Assembly: GCF_012184425.1 (NCBI RefSeq)
Contig: NZ_VTOW01000001.1
Coordinates: 558,001-622,000 of the forward strand
Source: Candidatus Manganitrophus noduliformans
GTDB taxonomy: Bacteria > Nitrospirota > Nitrospiria > SBBL01 > Manganitrophaceae
DNA length: 64,000 nt
Direction: 5' to 3'
Shown piece after piece: positions 15,145 to 23,280 of the stretch. The translations under genes were made by a program, and so were the position numbers. Each line of letters begins with the position of its first letter. The first letter of the stretch is position 1. The notes beneath the pieces were generated by a model. It was not told where the DNA came from. It saw only the letters and a program-made list of their open reading frames with translations, and did no database searches.

Positions 15145-17706
15145 CTACTCCACTAAAATCCCTTCCGAGTACTTCACGCCGTCGGTCTCCGGCACATCTC
15201 CCATGTTGTGATCGACCAATACGGGAACCGAGTTGAGGTCGATGCTGTCGGCAACGCTGATGTCGAGATCGCCTGGATCATTCTCCAGGACGGCCAAGAA
15301 CTGGCTGACCTCCAGCGGTTTCACCAGGTAGCCCTTGGTCTGATCATCGGCATCGGTGACCTGGGTGCCGGCCGGGATGTTAATGATCTTATTGGAGATA
15401 TCCTCCGTCATCACGTGACCGTTCTTGAAGAGCTCGTGGAAGAGATCCGGCAAGCCGTGCATCCAGCCGTCATACTGAAGCGCGAGAGACTTTTCCTCTC
15501 CCGCATTGTTGGTCAACGTCACCGGCAGGAGGCGAACCGGGTCGCTCAGCAGGACGTAGTTGTTGCTGGCATCTTTGAGGTATTGCTGACTTCCCCACAT
15601 GTCTCCCTCTCTTGGGTAGTCCCAGTTAAACTGGTTGGTTGTCTGGTTGCCGTTGACATAAGCGACCAGTCCCCACTGCCCATTCGTGACCACTTGCCCC
15701 ACCTGAGGAGCGGGGTTCGAGGATTGATCCGTCTGGCCGATCGTTTTGTAGACCAGCTTCATGAAATTGGCGCTGTTCGGATCGGTAACGAATTCAAACG
15801 TCGATTCGGTGTCCGGCGACCAAGACGACTTGAAGACGGTGCCGGTTGGGACAAAGGTCGAAGCGTTTACCGGATTTGCCGTGCTCTGAATCTCGATCTT
15901 CACCTCGTAACCGGTGCTGGTCCGCTTGACGATATAATTGGCCCCCCGGCTGTTGATGTAGAACTCCCGGTCGAGCGGCATGGTGTAAGGCTTGTCGCCC
16001 GTCTCGCTAGGGGCGAACTCGGGTGTCCAGGTCTCGGTATCGAAACCGGTTAACGTTTTCTCAACCCAGCCGGTTCCGTTGTACATGATGTAGATCGACC
16101 CGCCGATGTTGACCCAGAGAAATTCATTGTCGCTCGGCGTATAAAGAGTCGAGGTCGCGGTGGTCCTTCCAGTGGAAGAATCGAACGTGCCGACGTAGAA
16201 ACCGGCGCCGCTCGGCCCGTCCGCCAGATAGACGTAGTTGGTCGGTGGGTTATTTTGATCACAACCGTTGCATTGATTGATATTCACGAACTTTCTATTG
16301 TCGTTCTCGCCGACAATCAGTGAATCGAACGCCGTGAATTTGCTGGCGCAATTCTGCTGGAAAAACCCGGTATCTGGGTCGAAGGTATGGGTGCATTCAT
16401 ACCAACCCGCCCCGTCCGGCCCCGATGCGAGATATCGGAGCTCGAAATTCGAATTGACCCAGGTTTCGACCGGGATTCCCTTGACGTCATTGACATTGGC
16501 CGCGACCGCCGTCCGCTTCGTTAGGGTTCCAACGAATGGGGCCGAGACGGTGTAGGTCTCCGCATTCTGCTGCGGTCCTCTGTCTTGACGGGTGACCGTC
16601 GTCCCCTGAGGGATCGTTCCACCGTCGGACCAGAGCGAATGACGACCCTGCCAGGCGCCATAGTAGGCGAACCGGTGGCGGCCCTCGCCGTCGGTGTAGT
16701 CCACGGGGAAGCCGAATGACTTGGTCTTCATAATATCCTGGCCGGTTGTGCTGTCGAACAGACCGTAACGATGGGTCATGTCGTTGACGGAAGTCCGGTC
16801 TTTATATTGAACGGCGCCCTCTGCTTTTTGAAGGGCCAAGTGGTTCGCGTTGTAGGCATATTTTGCGACCACCGGGGCCGGGTTGCAGTCGGGCTGATGG
16901 CAGCTCTCCCAATCGGGGAACATCACCTTGCCATAACCATCCGTCTCAGACCGATTCATAATCGCCTTCATTTCATGGGGAGGCGCATCGGTCGATTCGG
17001 TCTGGCGCTCGTTGATGCGAATGACGGAGCGGCCGTTTGCATCGACACCGGCATCCGCCGCAAAGAAGGAGTCGGGTGAATCGCCAAATTTGACATTGAG
17101 CTTCCAAACGCCGTAGTCGCTATAGGAGCCATCTTCCTTGCGTGTCGCCGATTGGTATATTTTAAACTCGGCTTTAATGAGACGGTTGATGTCGGCCTCG
17201 TCGATCCAAACCCGGACGCGATTGACGTCCTGGCCGTCCTCCTCAATCATCGCCGAATCGACGACCCACGGCTCCAGACTCTTGGTCTGGACGCCGTTCT
17301 GCTCGTCCTGGAAGGAGACCATCGCTTTGTACGGTCCCTGATTGACGTTGGCCTCGTCGGCGTAGTTCGTCTGAGCCAGCGCTGCGAGGACCTCTTCGAT
17401 GATATCGAACTGCTCCAGCGTGTGCTCGTTCACATATTTGCGGGTGACGGCCTTGCTGTAATCTGTGTTCGGGTCGGTCGCCGCCTGCTTCAACGCGGAG
17501 AGCTTTGATTTCAACCCCGGCTTGGTGACCCCTCCGACGCTTCCGGAAAGATTGGTCGGCACCGCCGAGATTTCGGTCGGCACCTCGAAGCCGGCCGACT
17601 GAGAGCCACCACCACCCGATGAACTGCTTCCTCCTCCGCCTCCGCAGGCAGCCAGACTGAGGCTTAAGATCAACGAAGCCGAAGCCACTGCAAGTAACCT
17701 ATTCAT
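15145..17706 (-). CDS. Large repeat-containing lipoprotein, function unknown, under c-di-GMP riboswitch
   Basis: An 853-residue exported lipoprotein that I cannot assign to a family. The signal peptide ends in the lipobox LAAC at about 18-21, and the acylated Cys is followed by a flexible Gly/Ser run. In the middle, about residues 420-570, three related units occur: WVN...RYLASGPDGAGWY...FDPDTG, FVN...VYLADGPSGAGFY...FDSSTG and WVN...IYIMYNGTGWV...FDTET. Cysteines are few and partly paired (SCHQPDC, CNGCDQ); there is no CXXCH, so it is not a cytochrome. AGGAGG precedes the ATG. A c-di-GMP-I aptamer and terminator lie in its 260-nt leader, which suggests a surface role in attachment or matrix. 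That role is inference. It converges with the urease operon. Confidence 0.85.
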   Translation of the reverse strand: MNRLLAVASASLILSLSLAACGGGGGSSSSGGGGSQSAGFEVPTEISAVPTNLSGSVGGVTKPGLKSKLSALKQAATDPNTDYSKAVTRKYVNEHTLEQFDIIEEVLAALAQTNYADEANVNQGPYKAMVSFQDEQNGVQTKSLEPWVVDSAMIEEDGQDVNRVRVWIDEADINRLIKAEFKIYQSATRKEDGSYSDYGVWKLNVKFGDSPDSFFAADAGVDANGRSVIRINERQTESTDAPPHEMKAIMNRSETDGYGKVMFPDWESCHQPDCNPAPVVAKYAYNANHLALQKAEGAVQYKDRTSVNDMTHRYGLFDSTTGQDIMKTKSFGFPVDYTDGEGRHRFAYYGAWQGRHSLWSDGGTIPQGTTVTRQDRGPQQNAETYTVSAPFVGTLTKRTAVAANVNDVKGIPVETWVNSNFELRYLASGPDGAGWYECTHTFDPDTGFFQQNCASKFTAFDSLIVGENDNRKFVNINQCNGCDQNNPPTNYVYLADGPSGAGFYVGTFDSSTGRTTATSTLYTPSDNEFLWVNIGGSIYIMYNGTGWVEKTLTGFDTETWTPEFAPSETGDKPYTMPLDREFYINSRGANYIVKRTSTGYEVKIEIQSTANPVNASTFVPTGTVFKSSWSPDTESTFEFVTDPNSANFMKLVYKTIGQTDQSSNPAPQVGQVVTNGQWGLVAYVNGNQTTNQFNWDYPREGDMWGSQQYLKDASNNYVLLSDPVRLLPVTLTNNAGEEKSLALQYDGWMHGLPDLFHELFKNGHVMTEDISNKIINIPAGTQVTDADDQTKGYLVKPLEVSQFLAVLENDPGDLDISVADSIDLNSVPVLVDHNMGDVPETDGVKYSEGILVE

Positions 17707-17785
17707 TTGTTGCCTCCTGTTTGTGTTTCGATGTGTTCTCTCGGACGACCTAGAAATGGGCAGCCTCTCGTTTGCATCCTTGCAA

Positions 17786-17824
17786 AATAAAAAAGCCCAT
17801 TTCCAAACTCTAGAAATGGGCTGC
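17786..17824 (-). terminator. Riboswitch-controlled intrinsic terminator
   Basis: On the minus strand GCCCATTTC (17821-17813) pairs with GAAATGGGC (17803-17795) across a 9-nt loop. A run of six U, then A and four U follows (17794-17784). Its 5' side (GCAGCCCA, 17824-17817) is also exactly complementary to TGGGCTGC at the 3' end of the upstream aptamer (17872-17865), so aptamer unfolding can block it. A second copy of the 5' arm, GCCCATTTCTAG, recurs downstream at 17750-17761. Confidence 0.88.
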
Positions 17825-17861
17825 GCATATAAATAAGGATAGAGCGATTCTTATTTATCCA

Positions 17862-17946
17862 GGGCAGCCCAACTAGCATGCCGGCGACTCCTTTCGCCCG
17901 GCGAAGCCTTGAAGCTTTGCGCCCCAACCTTTCGGTTGGTTTGCCT
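17862..17946 (-). ncRNA. c-di-GMP-I (GEMM) riboswitch aptamer
   Basis: Read on the minus strand, the element carries the GEMM-I signature in order: GGCAAACC (17945-17938), a short stem capped by a GAAA tetraloop (CCAACCGAAAGGTTGG), GGGGCGCAAAGC, a variable second stem containing GCGAAAGGAGTCGC, and the closing GCTAGTTGGGCTGCC (17876-17862). The base at the position equivalent to Vc2 G20, just before CAAACC, is G, as in c-di-GMP-binding rather than A20 cGAMP-selective members. It lies about 160 nt upstream of the 853-residue lipoprotein gene. Promoter, aptamer, antiterminator and terminator follow one another in the expected order. Confidence 0.92.
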
Positions 17947-17977
17947 TTATCTTGGATTCAGACTTTGTTCGTGGTAA

Positions 17978-18005
17978 AAGATACCAAAAAGTAATATTTT
18001 GTCAA
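17978..18005 (-). promoter_or_regulatory. Promoter of the riboswitch leader
   Basis: Minus-strand TTGACA (18005-18000), a 16-bp spacer and TATCTT (17983-17978). Transcription would begin near 17971, about 25 nt before the aptamer. The same hexamer pair with the same spacer is found upstream of the REC-GGDEF gene at 51667-51694. A second TTGACA on the plus strand (18031-18036) faces the opposite way, toward the gene at 18066. Confidence 0.75.
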
Positions 18006-18065
18006 GGGCGGAAGAGGAAAAAAGAGACCTTTGACAAAGATTGTTCAATGCCGTAGTCTCAACGG

Positions 18066-18521
18066 ATGCAGAAACGGTTTGTATCCTTCTCCCTTTTTGT
18101 TATTTTTCTCCTCCAGGCGTTCTTCGGCTGCTCGCCGGCCCGGTTTCTTTCCAAACCGGAATGGCGCCTGCAAGGAATTCGGATCGACCGGATCGATCTT
18201 TCGGGGGCCTCGGTGGGTCTGGCTCTACGCATTACCAATCCGAACCCCGTCGGCGTGACCGTCCGGCATCTGACGTATCAATTTTATTTACATGAAGTGA
18301 AAATTGCGGAGGGAGAGATGACAGCCCCCTTCGAGCTGCCGAGGCACGAATCGATCGATGTTGTCCTGCCGGTGCAGATGAGCTTCAAAGAGGCGCGCGA
18401 GCTGGCGCCGCTATTGAGACAAAAAACGGAGGAGATCGACTATCGATTAGAGGGGGAGATCACCTTGCAGGCAATGGGGACGGAGAAGCGTTTTCAGCTT
18501 CATCATGCTGGAAAGAGGTAA
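18066..18521 (+). CDS. LEA14-like (water-stress/hypersensitive-response domain) lipoprotein
   Basis: A 151-residue exported protein with the lipobox-like FFGC after a hydrophobic leader (MQKRFVSFSLFVIFLLQAFFGC). The rest fits the LEA-2 domain: a beta-sandwich pattern around GIRIDRIDLSGASVGLALRITNPNPVGVTVRHLTYQFYL, where the N-P-N-P-x-G-V sequence is diagnostic. Bacterial members are small periplasmic lipoproteins without a proven function; some have been tied to desiccation tolerance. TTGACA at 18031-18036 with a poor -10 (TAGTCT, 18053-18058) would start the mRNA at about the ATG, so the message may be leaderless. It ends 11 bp from the converging rnd gene. Confidence 0.75.
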   Translation: MQKRFVSFSLFVIFLLQAFFGCSPARFLSKPEWRLQGIRIDRIDLSGASVGLALRITNPNPVGVTVRHLTYQFYLHEVKIAEGEMTAPFELPRHESIDVVLPVQMSFKEARELAPLLRQKTEEIDYRLEGEITLQAMGTEKRFQLHHAGKR

Positions 18522-18532
18522 TCTGGAGGGGG

Positions 18533-19684
18533 TCACTCTTTACGGGCCTTGGGCGGGGTGGAGATTTCCTTGAGGAGGAGTTCTCCGTAGCGGTGGATCT
18601 GCCACTCCCGAAGGGATGCGACTTCCCGGAGCGCCTCGATCGATTTCGGCGTCCGCTTGGCGATATCGCGCAGCACGCCGCTGGTGACCACCATCGCCGG
18701 CTCCACCCCTTCTTGCTCCGCCTGTTTGTTTCGCCACTCTTTCAAGCGGGTCAACAATCGTTCTTGTTCAGGAGTAAGCGGGGCGCTGCCGTTTCGCTCG
18801 ACTTTCGGGAGCGGATCGGTCGTTGTCAGTCCCTTTGCCACGGCATTCAGCCAGAGGGCCGGATTTCGAAAGACCGGCGCCGTTTCCCTGGGGAAAAGCC
18901 GCTTCAAATCCTCCTCTGATCGGGGCGATTCTTTGGCCATCTTAATGAGATCATCATTAGAGATGATTTTAAACGGCGGGCGGTTTCTCTTTTTCGCCAG
19001 ATGGTTGCGCACTACGGCGAGCTCCCGTAAAACTTTTTGAGAAGCGGCGGGGAGGACGCGCGCCCCTTTGATGCGCAGGTAATCATCCGGCTCGAAGGTT
19101 TTCCCGCTCCAGGTGATCGCTTCCAGCAGCCGGCATTCCTCTTCGATTTGGTCCATCCTTCCTTTTTCCGCGATTTCCTTTTTCAGAAGCTCGTAGAGCG
19201 GAACCAAGTAGGCGGTGTCTTGGGCGGCGTAATCCAATTGATCCTTCGGAAGGGGACGGATCGACCAGTTCGATTTTTGATGGGTCTTCGAAAGGTTTAA
19301 TTGGAAATAACGCGCAATCAGATTCTGAAGGGAGAATTCTCGAACCCCCAACGCGCGCGCCGCCAAGGCGGTGTCGAAGATCGGGCCGATGTTGAACCCG
19401 AAGTCGCGCTTCAACGACACCAGATCATAATCGGCGCCGTGAAAAATTTTTAAGATCGATCGCTCTTCGAGAAGCGCGCCGAGCGGTTCCACTGTTTCAA
19501 GAAGGAGCGGATCGAAGATGAAGTGCCGCTCCGCTCCGGAGATCTGAATCAGACTGACCCTCTCCTGATAGCTGTAGAGGGAGTCCCCTTCCGTGTCGAC
19601 GCCGATGATAGGGGCGCCGCGCAAGGCATCGACCGCCTCGCTGAAGGCGTCCGGTGTCGTGATGTAGTCGTAATGAAAATCCAT
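18533..19684 (-). CDS. rnd: Ribonuclease D
   Basis: 3'-5' exoribonuclease acting on tRNA precursors and structured RNA ends. In 383 residues the DEDD-y metal ligands are visible: IIGVDTEGDSLYSY (Asp, Glu), IFHGADYDLVSLKRDFG (Asp) and YAAQDTAYLVPLYELL (Tyr, Asp). An HRDC-like helical domain fills roughly residues 210-300 (LRELAVVRNHLAKKRNRPPFKIISNDDLIKMA), and a second HRDC-like segment follows (LLTRLKEWRNKQAEQEGVEP). The length is typical. It starts 23 bp after the thioredoxin-like gene's stop, so the two are probably one transcript. Confidence 0.93.
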   Translation of the reverse strand: MDFHYDYITTPDAFSEAVDALRGAPIIGVDTEGDSLYSYQERVSLIQISGAERHFIFDPLLLETVEPLGALLEERSILKIFHGADYDLVSLKRDFGFNIGPIFDTALAARALGVREFSLQNLIARYFQLNLSKTHQKSNWSIRPLPKDQLDYAAQDTAYLVPLYELLKKEIAEKGRMDQIEEECRLLEAITWSGKTFEPDDYLRIKGARVLPAASQKVLRELAVVRNHLAKKRNRPPFKIISNDDLIKMAKESPRSEEDLKRLFPRETAPVFRNPALWLNAVAKGLTTTDPLPKVERNGSAPLTPEQERLLTRLKEWRNKQAEQEGVEPAMVVTSGVLRDIAKRTPKSIEALREVASLREWQIHRYGELLLKEISTPPKARKE

Positions 19685-19707
19685 TTCAGTCTGACAGTCC
19701 AGTCTGG

Positions 19708-20214
19708 TTATGCCTCTTTTAAGAGTTGTTGCAACGCTTCTTGGAATTCGCGGCGCTCGAAGAAGCCGCCGCTAAAATGATGCAGGACCAGCTCCCCCTT
19801 TTTATTCAATAGAAAGAGGGTGGGGGTGAACTGCGCTCCGAATCGGGTGGAGACCCGATCGTTCGAATCGTAGAGGACGGGAAAATTGAAAACATCGGGG
19901 TGTGATTTTACATAGCCCCGGATGTTCGCCTCCGAATCTTTAAACCCGATGGCGATCACCTGAAACGGTTTCCCCTTCATCTTTTCTTTGAGGTCGCGAA
20001 CCTTCGGTAGTTCGTGTTTGCACGTACCGCACCAGGAGGCCCAGAAGATGAGCAGGGTCGGCTTATCGAGCAGGTCTTTGTCGGTGTATTTTTCCCCGTC
20101 GAGGGAAAGAAGCTCGAACGGCGGGACTTTGGGGCCGCCGGCATCCGCGTGGACCCCTCCCAACAAGAAAAGGGAGAAGAGAAGCACCATCACGAAGGAA
20201 AGGCTCTTTCTCAT
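19708..20214 (-). CDS. TlpA/ResA-type periplasmic thioredoxin-like protein
   Basis: A 168-residue exported thiol-disulfide protein. The leader MRKSLSFVMVLLFSLFLLGGVHA is followed by a thioredoxin fold with the redox motif WCGTCK (in LIFWASWCGTCKHELPKV) and the cis-Pro region QFTPTLFLLNKKG. Proteins of this kind reduce disulfides in apocytochromes or other periplasmic clients. No cytochrome maturation gene is adjacent, so the client is unknown. It lies 76 bp after livM on the same strand and upstream of rnd. Confidence 0.88.
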   Translation of the reverse strand: MRKSLSFVMVLLFSLFLLGGVHADAGGPKVPPFELLSLDGEKYTDKDLLDKPTLLIFWASWCGTCKHELPKVRDLKEKMKGKPFQVIAIGFKDSEANIRGYVKSHPDVFNFPVLYDSNDRVSTRFGAQFTPTLFLLNKKGELVLHHFSGGFFERREFQEALQQLLKEA

Positions 20215-20290
20215 CTGATTTCCTCCTTTATTTCGGTCTTACTCGTTTTTATCACAGCCCCCGCCCTTTCGCAAGCTGCCTTACGTAGAT

Positions 20291-21421
20291 CTAATGACGC
20301 TTTCCGAGGAGACCCTGAGGACGGAAGATCATCATGACCACCAGCGCCGCGCCGAAAATCAGCATCCGATAACTCGTCAGGCCCCGGAGAAGCTCCGGCA
20401 AGACGGTCAGGAGGAAAGCGCCGAGGATCGCGCCGGGAAGACTCCCCATCCCCCCCAATACGACCATCGAGAGGACCCGGACCGATTCGAGAAAGGTAAA
20501 GCTCTCCGGCGAGACAAACGTATACTTGGCCGCAAAGAAGACCCCCGCCACCCCGGCGATCCCGGCCCCCAATGCGAAGGCGAGGATTTTCATCTGGGTG
20601 GTGTTGATTCCCATCGCTGCCGCGGCGAGCTCATCTTCACGGATCGCGATCCAGGCCCGGCCGATTTGAGAATGGGTCAATCGGTAGATGGCCAGGACCG
20701 TGACGAGGAGGAGCGCGAGAACGAGGTAATAAAAATGGATCGGCTGACGGAGGACGAATCCGGGCAGCTCCGGCCGCCCGATGCTCAAGATTCCATTTGG
20801 GCCGTTCGTGACCGAGTCCCAGTTATTGAAGACCAGATAGATGATCTGGACGAAGCCGAGGGTCACGATCGCCAGATAATCGCCCCGAAGGCGCAGCGTA
20901 ATCGTCCCGAGGATCACGCCGAACGCGGCGGCGACCGCCCCGCCGAGCGGAAGACCGAGCCAGAAAGAGAGGCCGATGCCGGTGGAGAGGAGGGCATAAA
21001 CATAGGCCCCGATCCCATAGAAGGCGGCGTAACCGAGATCGAGAAGACCGGCGTAACCGACCGTGATGTTCAGCCCGACCGCCAGCAATGCGTAGAGTCC
21101 CGCCAGGCTGAGGATGTCGATGTAGTAGTTGTTCAGAAAAAGAGGAAGGACGAGGAAGAGGGCACCCCCTCCGGCGAAGAGCGCCGCCCGATTCACCCGG
21201 GCGATCGTCTCTCCAATTTCCCTCACCCGCCTTCGAAAGAGGATCATCCCGGTATGGAGAGGCTCGCTCCTCCCCCAGATCATCATCCCCTGCCAGAAGA
21301 TCCCGCCGGCCGCCAGGATCAAGGCGAGCTTCCCCGCCTCTTGCCACCCCATGAAGGGAAGGGTGAGCAGCCCCATCCAGAGGCCGATCAATAGCGAATT
21401 CTTTAACACGGAGATCGACAA
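20291..21421 (-). CDS. livM: Branched-chain amino acid ABC transporter permease LivM
   Basis: Inner-membrane permease of a HAAT importer, 376 residues. About two N-terminal spans precede the conserved LivM core: YALLAVGLNITVGYAGLLDLGYAAFYGIGAY, TLRLRGDYLAIVTLGFVQIIY, NGPNGILSIGRPEL, GRAWIAIREDELAAAAMGIN and VLGGMGSLPGAILGAFLL. It starts with TTG at 21421, preceded by AAAGGA at a 5-bp spacing. It follows livH by 13 bp. No livG or livF follows; the nearest copies are at 1.0-2.6 kb on the same strand, and they are the likely partners. Confidence 0.92.
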   Translation of the reverse strand: MSISVLKNSLLIGLWMGLLTLPFMGWQEAGKLALILAAGGIFWQGMMIWGRSEPLHTGMILFRRRVREIGETIARVNRAALFAGGGALFLVLPLFLNNYYIDILSLAGLYALLAVGLNITVGYAGLLDLGYAAFYGIGAYVYALLSTGIGLSFWLGLPLGGAVAAAFGVILGTITLRLRGDYLAIVTLGFVQIIYLVFNNWDSVTNGPNGILSIGRPELPGFVLRQPIHFYYLVLALLLVTVLAIYRLTHSQIGRAWIAIREDELAAAAMGINTTQMKILAFALGAGIAGVAGVFFAAKYTFVSPESFTFLESVRVLSMVVLGGMGSLPGAILGAFLLTVLPELLRGLTSYRMLIFGAALVVMMIFRPQGLLGKRH

Positions 21422-21434
21422 ATTATTCCTTTGA

Positions 21435-22337
21435 TCACGCCCGTTCCGGGACCTTTTCGCCGAGCAGGCCCGAGGGACGGAAGATGAGGACGAAGATTAA
21501 AATCAAAAAGGCGAAGCCGTCTTTAAATTCGCTGGAGATGTAGGCGGCGCCGAGGCTTTCGACCAGTCCCAGCAGCAGCCCGCCGACCATGGCGCCCGGG
21601 ATGTTTCCGATCCCGCCGAGGACCGCCGCGGTGAAGGCTTTGATGCCGGCGACGTAGCCGATAAAAAAATGGACCACCCCGTAATACATCGCCACCATCA
21701 CCCCGGCGACGGCGGCGAGGATCGACCCGATCGCAAAGGTCACCATGATCACCCGGTCGATCGGGATGCCGCAGAGCGACGCCATCGTTTTATCCTGCGC
21801 CGTCGCCCGCATCGCCTTCCCTAGGCGGGTCTTTCGAATAAAGAAGTGCAGCGTTCCCATCAGAACGACCGAAGCGAGGAGGATGAAGAGCTGAATTCCG
21901 CTGATCGGAAGGCCCGCTTCGGCGATCGGACCGGTCGGAAGAATGTGGGGGAAAACCTTGTCGCCCGATCCCTGCGTCAACATCACATAATTTTGAAGAA
22001 AGATCGACATCCCGATCGCCGAGATCAGCGGCGCGAGCCGGTGAGCGTGCCGAAGCGGCCGGTAGGCGATCCGCTCCAACGTCATCCCATATCCGGCGCA
22101 GGTCGCCGCCGAGAGGAGAAAGGTCAGAATGAGCGAGAGGAAAAGATGCGATTCGGTCAGGCCGGCGACGGTGAAGAGGCCGAGGAAAATGATCCCGAGA
22201 TAGGCGCCGATCATGTAGATCTCGCCGTGGGCGAAGTTGATCAGCCCCAAAATGCCGTAGACCATGGTGTAGCCGAGCGCCACCAGCGCATACACCGCGC
22301 CGAGGGTAAGGCCGTTGATCAATTGCTGTAAAAACAT
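21435..22337 (-). CDS. livH: Branched-chain amino acid ABC transporter permease LivH
   Basis: A 300-residue permease with the LivH pattern: LINGLTLGAVYALVALGYTMVYGILGLINFAHGEIYMIGAY at the start, RPLRHAHRLAPLISAIGMSIFLQNY, KTRLGKAMRATAQDKTMASLCGI, and near the end KAFTAAVLGGIGNIPGAMVGG. The stop of the desaturase-like gene and the start of livH are two bases apart, so they are co-translated or at least co-transcribed. It probably dimerises with LivM. Confidence 0.93.
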   Translation of the reverse strand: MFLQQLINGLTLGAVYALVALGYTMVYGILGLINFAHGEIYMIGAYLGIIFLGLFTVAGLTESHLFLSLILTFLLSAATCAGYGMTLERIAYRPLRHAHRLAPLISAIGMSIFLQNYVMLTQGSGDKVFPHILPTGPIAEAGLPISGIQLFILLASVVLMGTLHFFIRKTRLGKAMRATAQDKTMASLCGIPIDRVIMVTFAIGSILAAVAGVMVAMYYGVVHFFIGYVAGIKAFTAAVLGGIGNIPGAMVGGLLLGLVESLGAAYISSEFKDGFAFLILIFVLIFRPSGLLGEKVPERA

Positions 22338-22338
22338 G

Positions 22339-23172
22339 CTAGGTCCTTGTCTCTTTCGGGGTGCTTTCGGCGATGGCGCTGCTACAGCCTCGGCCGAACG
22401 GCATCACCATCAGCTTCAAAAAAGTGCGGTCTTCCGGATTCGGGTACTCCTTCAAGCCGATGTTCAACCGCTCCTGCGGCGCCATCCGGTAGGTTCCGAT
22501 CGACCGGTCCCAAAACGAGAAGATCGTCGAGTAATTCGAATTGGTCTCCGCCGGAACATCCGAGTGGTGGACCCGGTGCATATCGGGGGTGACGAAAACC
22601 CAACGCACCGCCGACTCCAACGGCTCCGGAATTTTGAGGTTGCTGTGTTGGAACTGCGCTGCGAGCAGCAGCGCTCCTTCGAAGATCACCACGGAGATCC
22701 ACGCCGGCCCTAAAAGGGCGATCGCCCCCAACCGCAAAAGAATCGACACGCCGATCTCCGCCGGGTGAAACCGGGAGGCCGACGTGACATCGAGGTCCCG
22801 GTCGGTGTGGTGGACCCGGTGGAGCCGCCAGAAGAGCGGCACCCGATGATACGCCATGTGCCACAAATAGGTGACGAAGTCAAGGTAGAGCAGGGAAAGA
22901 AAAATATTCCAGCCGAGCCCCGCCGGAAAGAGATGGAGCAGCCCGATCCCGCGCGTCTCCAAAAACCGGGCGTAAGCGACGACCGCCCCGCCGAAGGCGA
23001 TGCCGAGGAGGAGCGTGTTCCCCCCCGCGATCAGCAGATTCAGACCATAGTGGCGAAAAATCGGATCGACCCGTTTTCGAAAAGGGAAGAGGTTCTCGAT
23101 CGCCATGAACAGAAAGAGACCGGCGAAGCCGGCCAGGCCGCGCAGACCGGTGGGGGTGAGAAGGATATCCAT
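22339..23172 (-). CDS. Sterol desaturase/fatty acid hydroxylase family membrane protein
   Basis: A 277-residue membrane protein with the His clusters that bind a di-iron centre in this superfamily: HMAYH, HRVHHTDRD and later HRVHHSD. Four to five hydrophobic segments precede and separate them. ATG 23172 (MDILLTPTGLRGLAGFAG) is preferred over an upstream start that would add 21 polar residues, but the ribosome site is weak. Members hydroxylate or desaturate lipids, carotenoids or sterols; the substrate here is unknown. It sits between livK and livH in one apparent transcript, which is unusual for a Liv operon. A 108-bp AT-rich gap to livK could hold its own promoter. Confidence 0.8.
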   Translation of the reverse strand: MDILLTPTGLRGLAGFAGLFLFMAIENLFPFRKRVDPIFRHYGLNLLIAGGNTLLLGIAFGGAVVAYARFLETRGIGLLHLFPAGLGWNIFLSLLYLDFVTYLWHMAYHRVPLFWRLHRVHHTDRDLDVTSASRFHPAEIGVSILLRLGAIALLGPAWISVVIFEGALLLAAQFQHSNLKIPEPLESAVRWVFVTPDMHRVHHSDVPAETNSNYSTIFSFWDRSIGTYRMAPQERLNIGLKEYPNPEDRTFLKLMVMPFGRGCSSAIAESTPKETRT

Positions 23173-23280
23173 AATGTGCAGAGGGTCTCGCTTATGATAA
23201 CTTATGCTATGTATAGATATAGAAAGGAATTCCACCGAGGGAAGGAAGATCGGGATGAATTTCCGATGGCCGGCGATTCT

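Noticed and set aside
15145-17706. Possible multiheme or redox role of the large lipoprotein from its SCHQPDC and CNGCDQ segments
   Set aside because: There is no CXXCH motif anywhere and the Cys are too few, so a cytochrome reading is unsupported.
17862-17946. Reading the aptamer as a cGAMP-selective GEMM-Ib riboswitch
   Set aside because: The base equivalent to position 20 of the Vc2 aptamer is G rather than the A typical of cGAMP-selective members, so c-di-GMP is the better prediction. Only binding tests would settle it.
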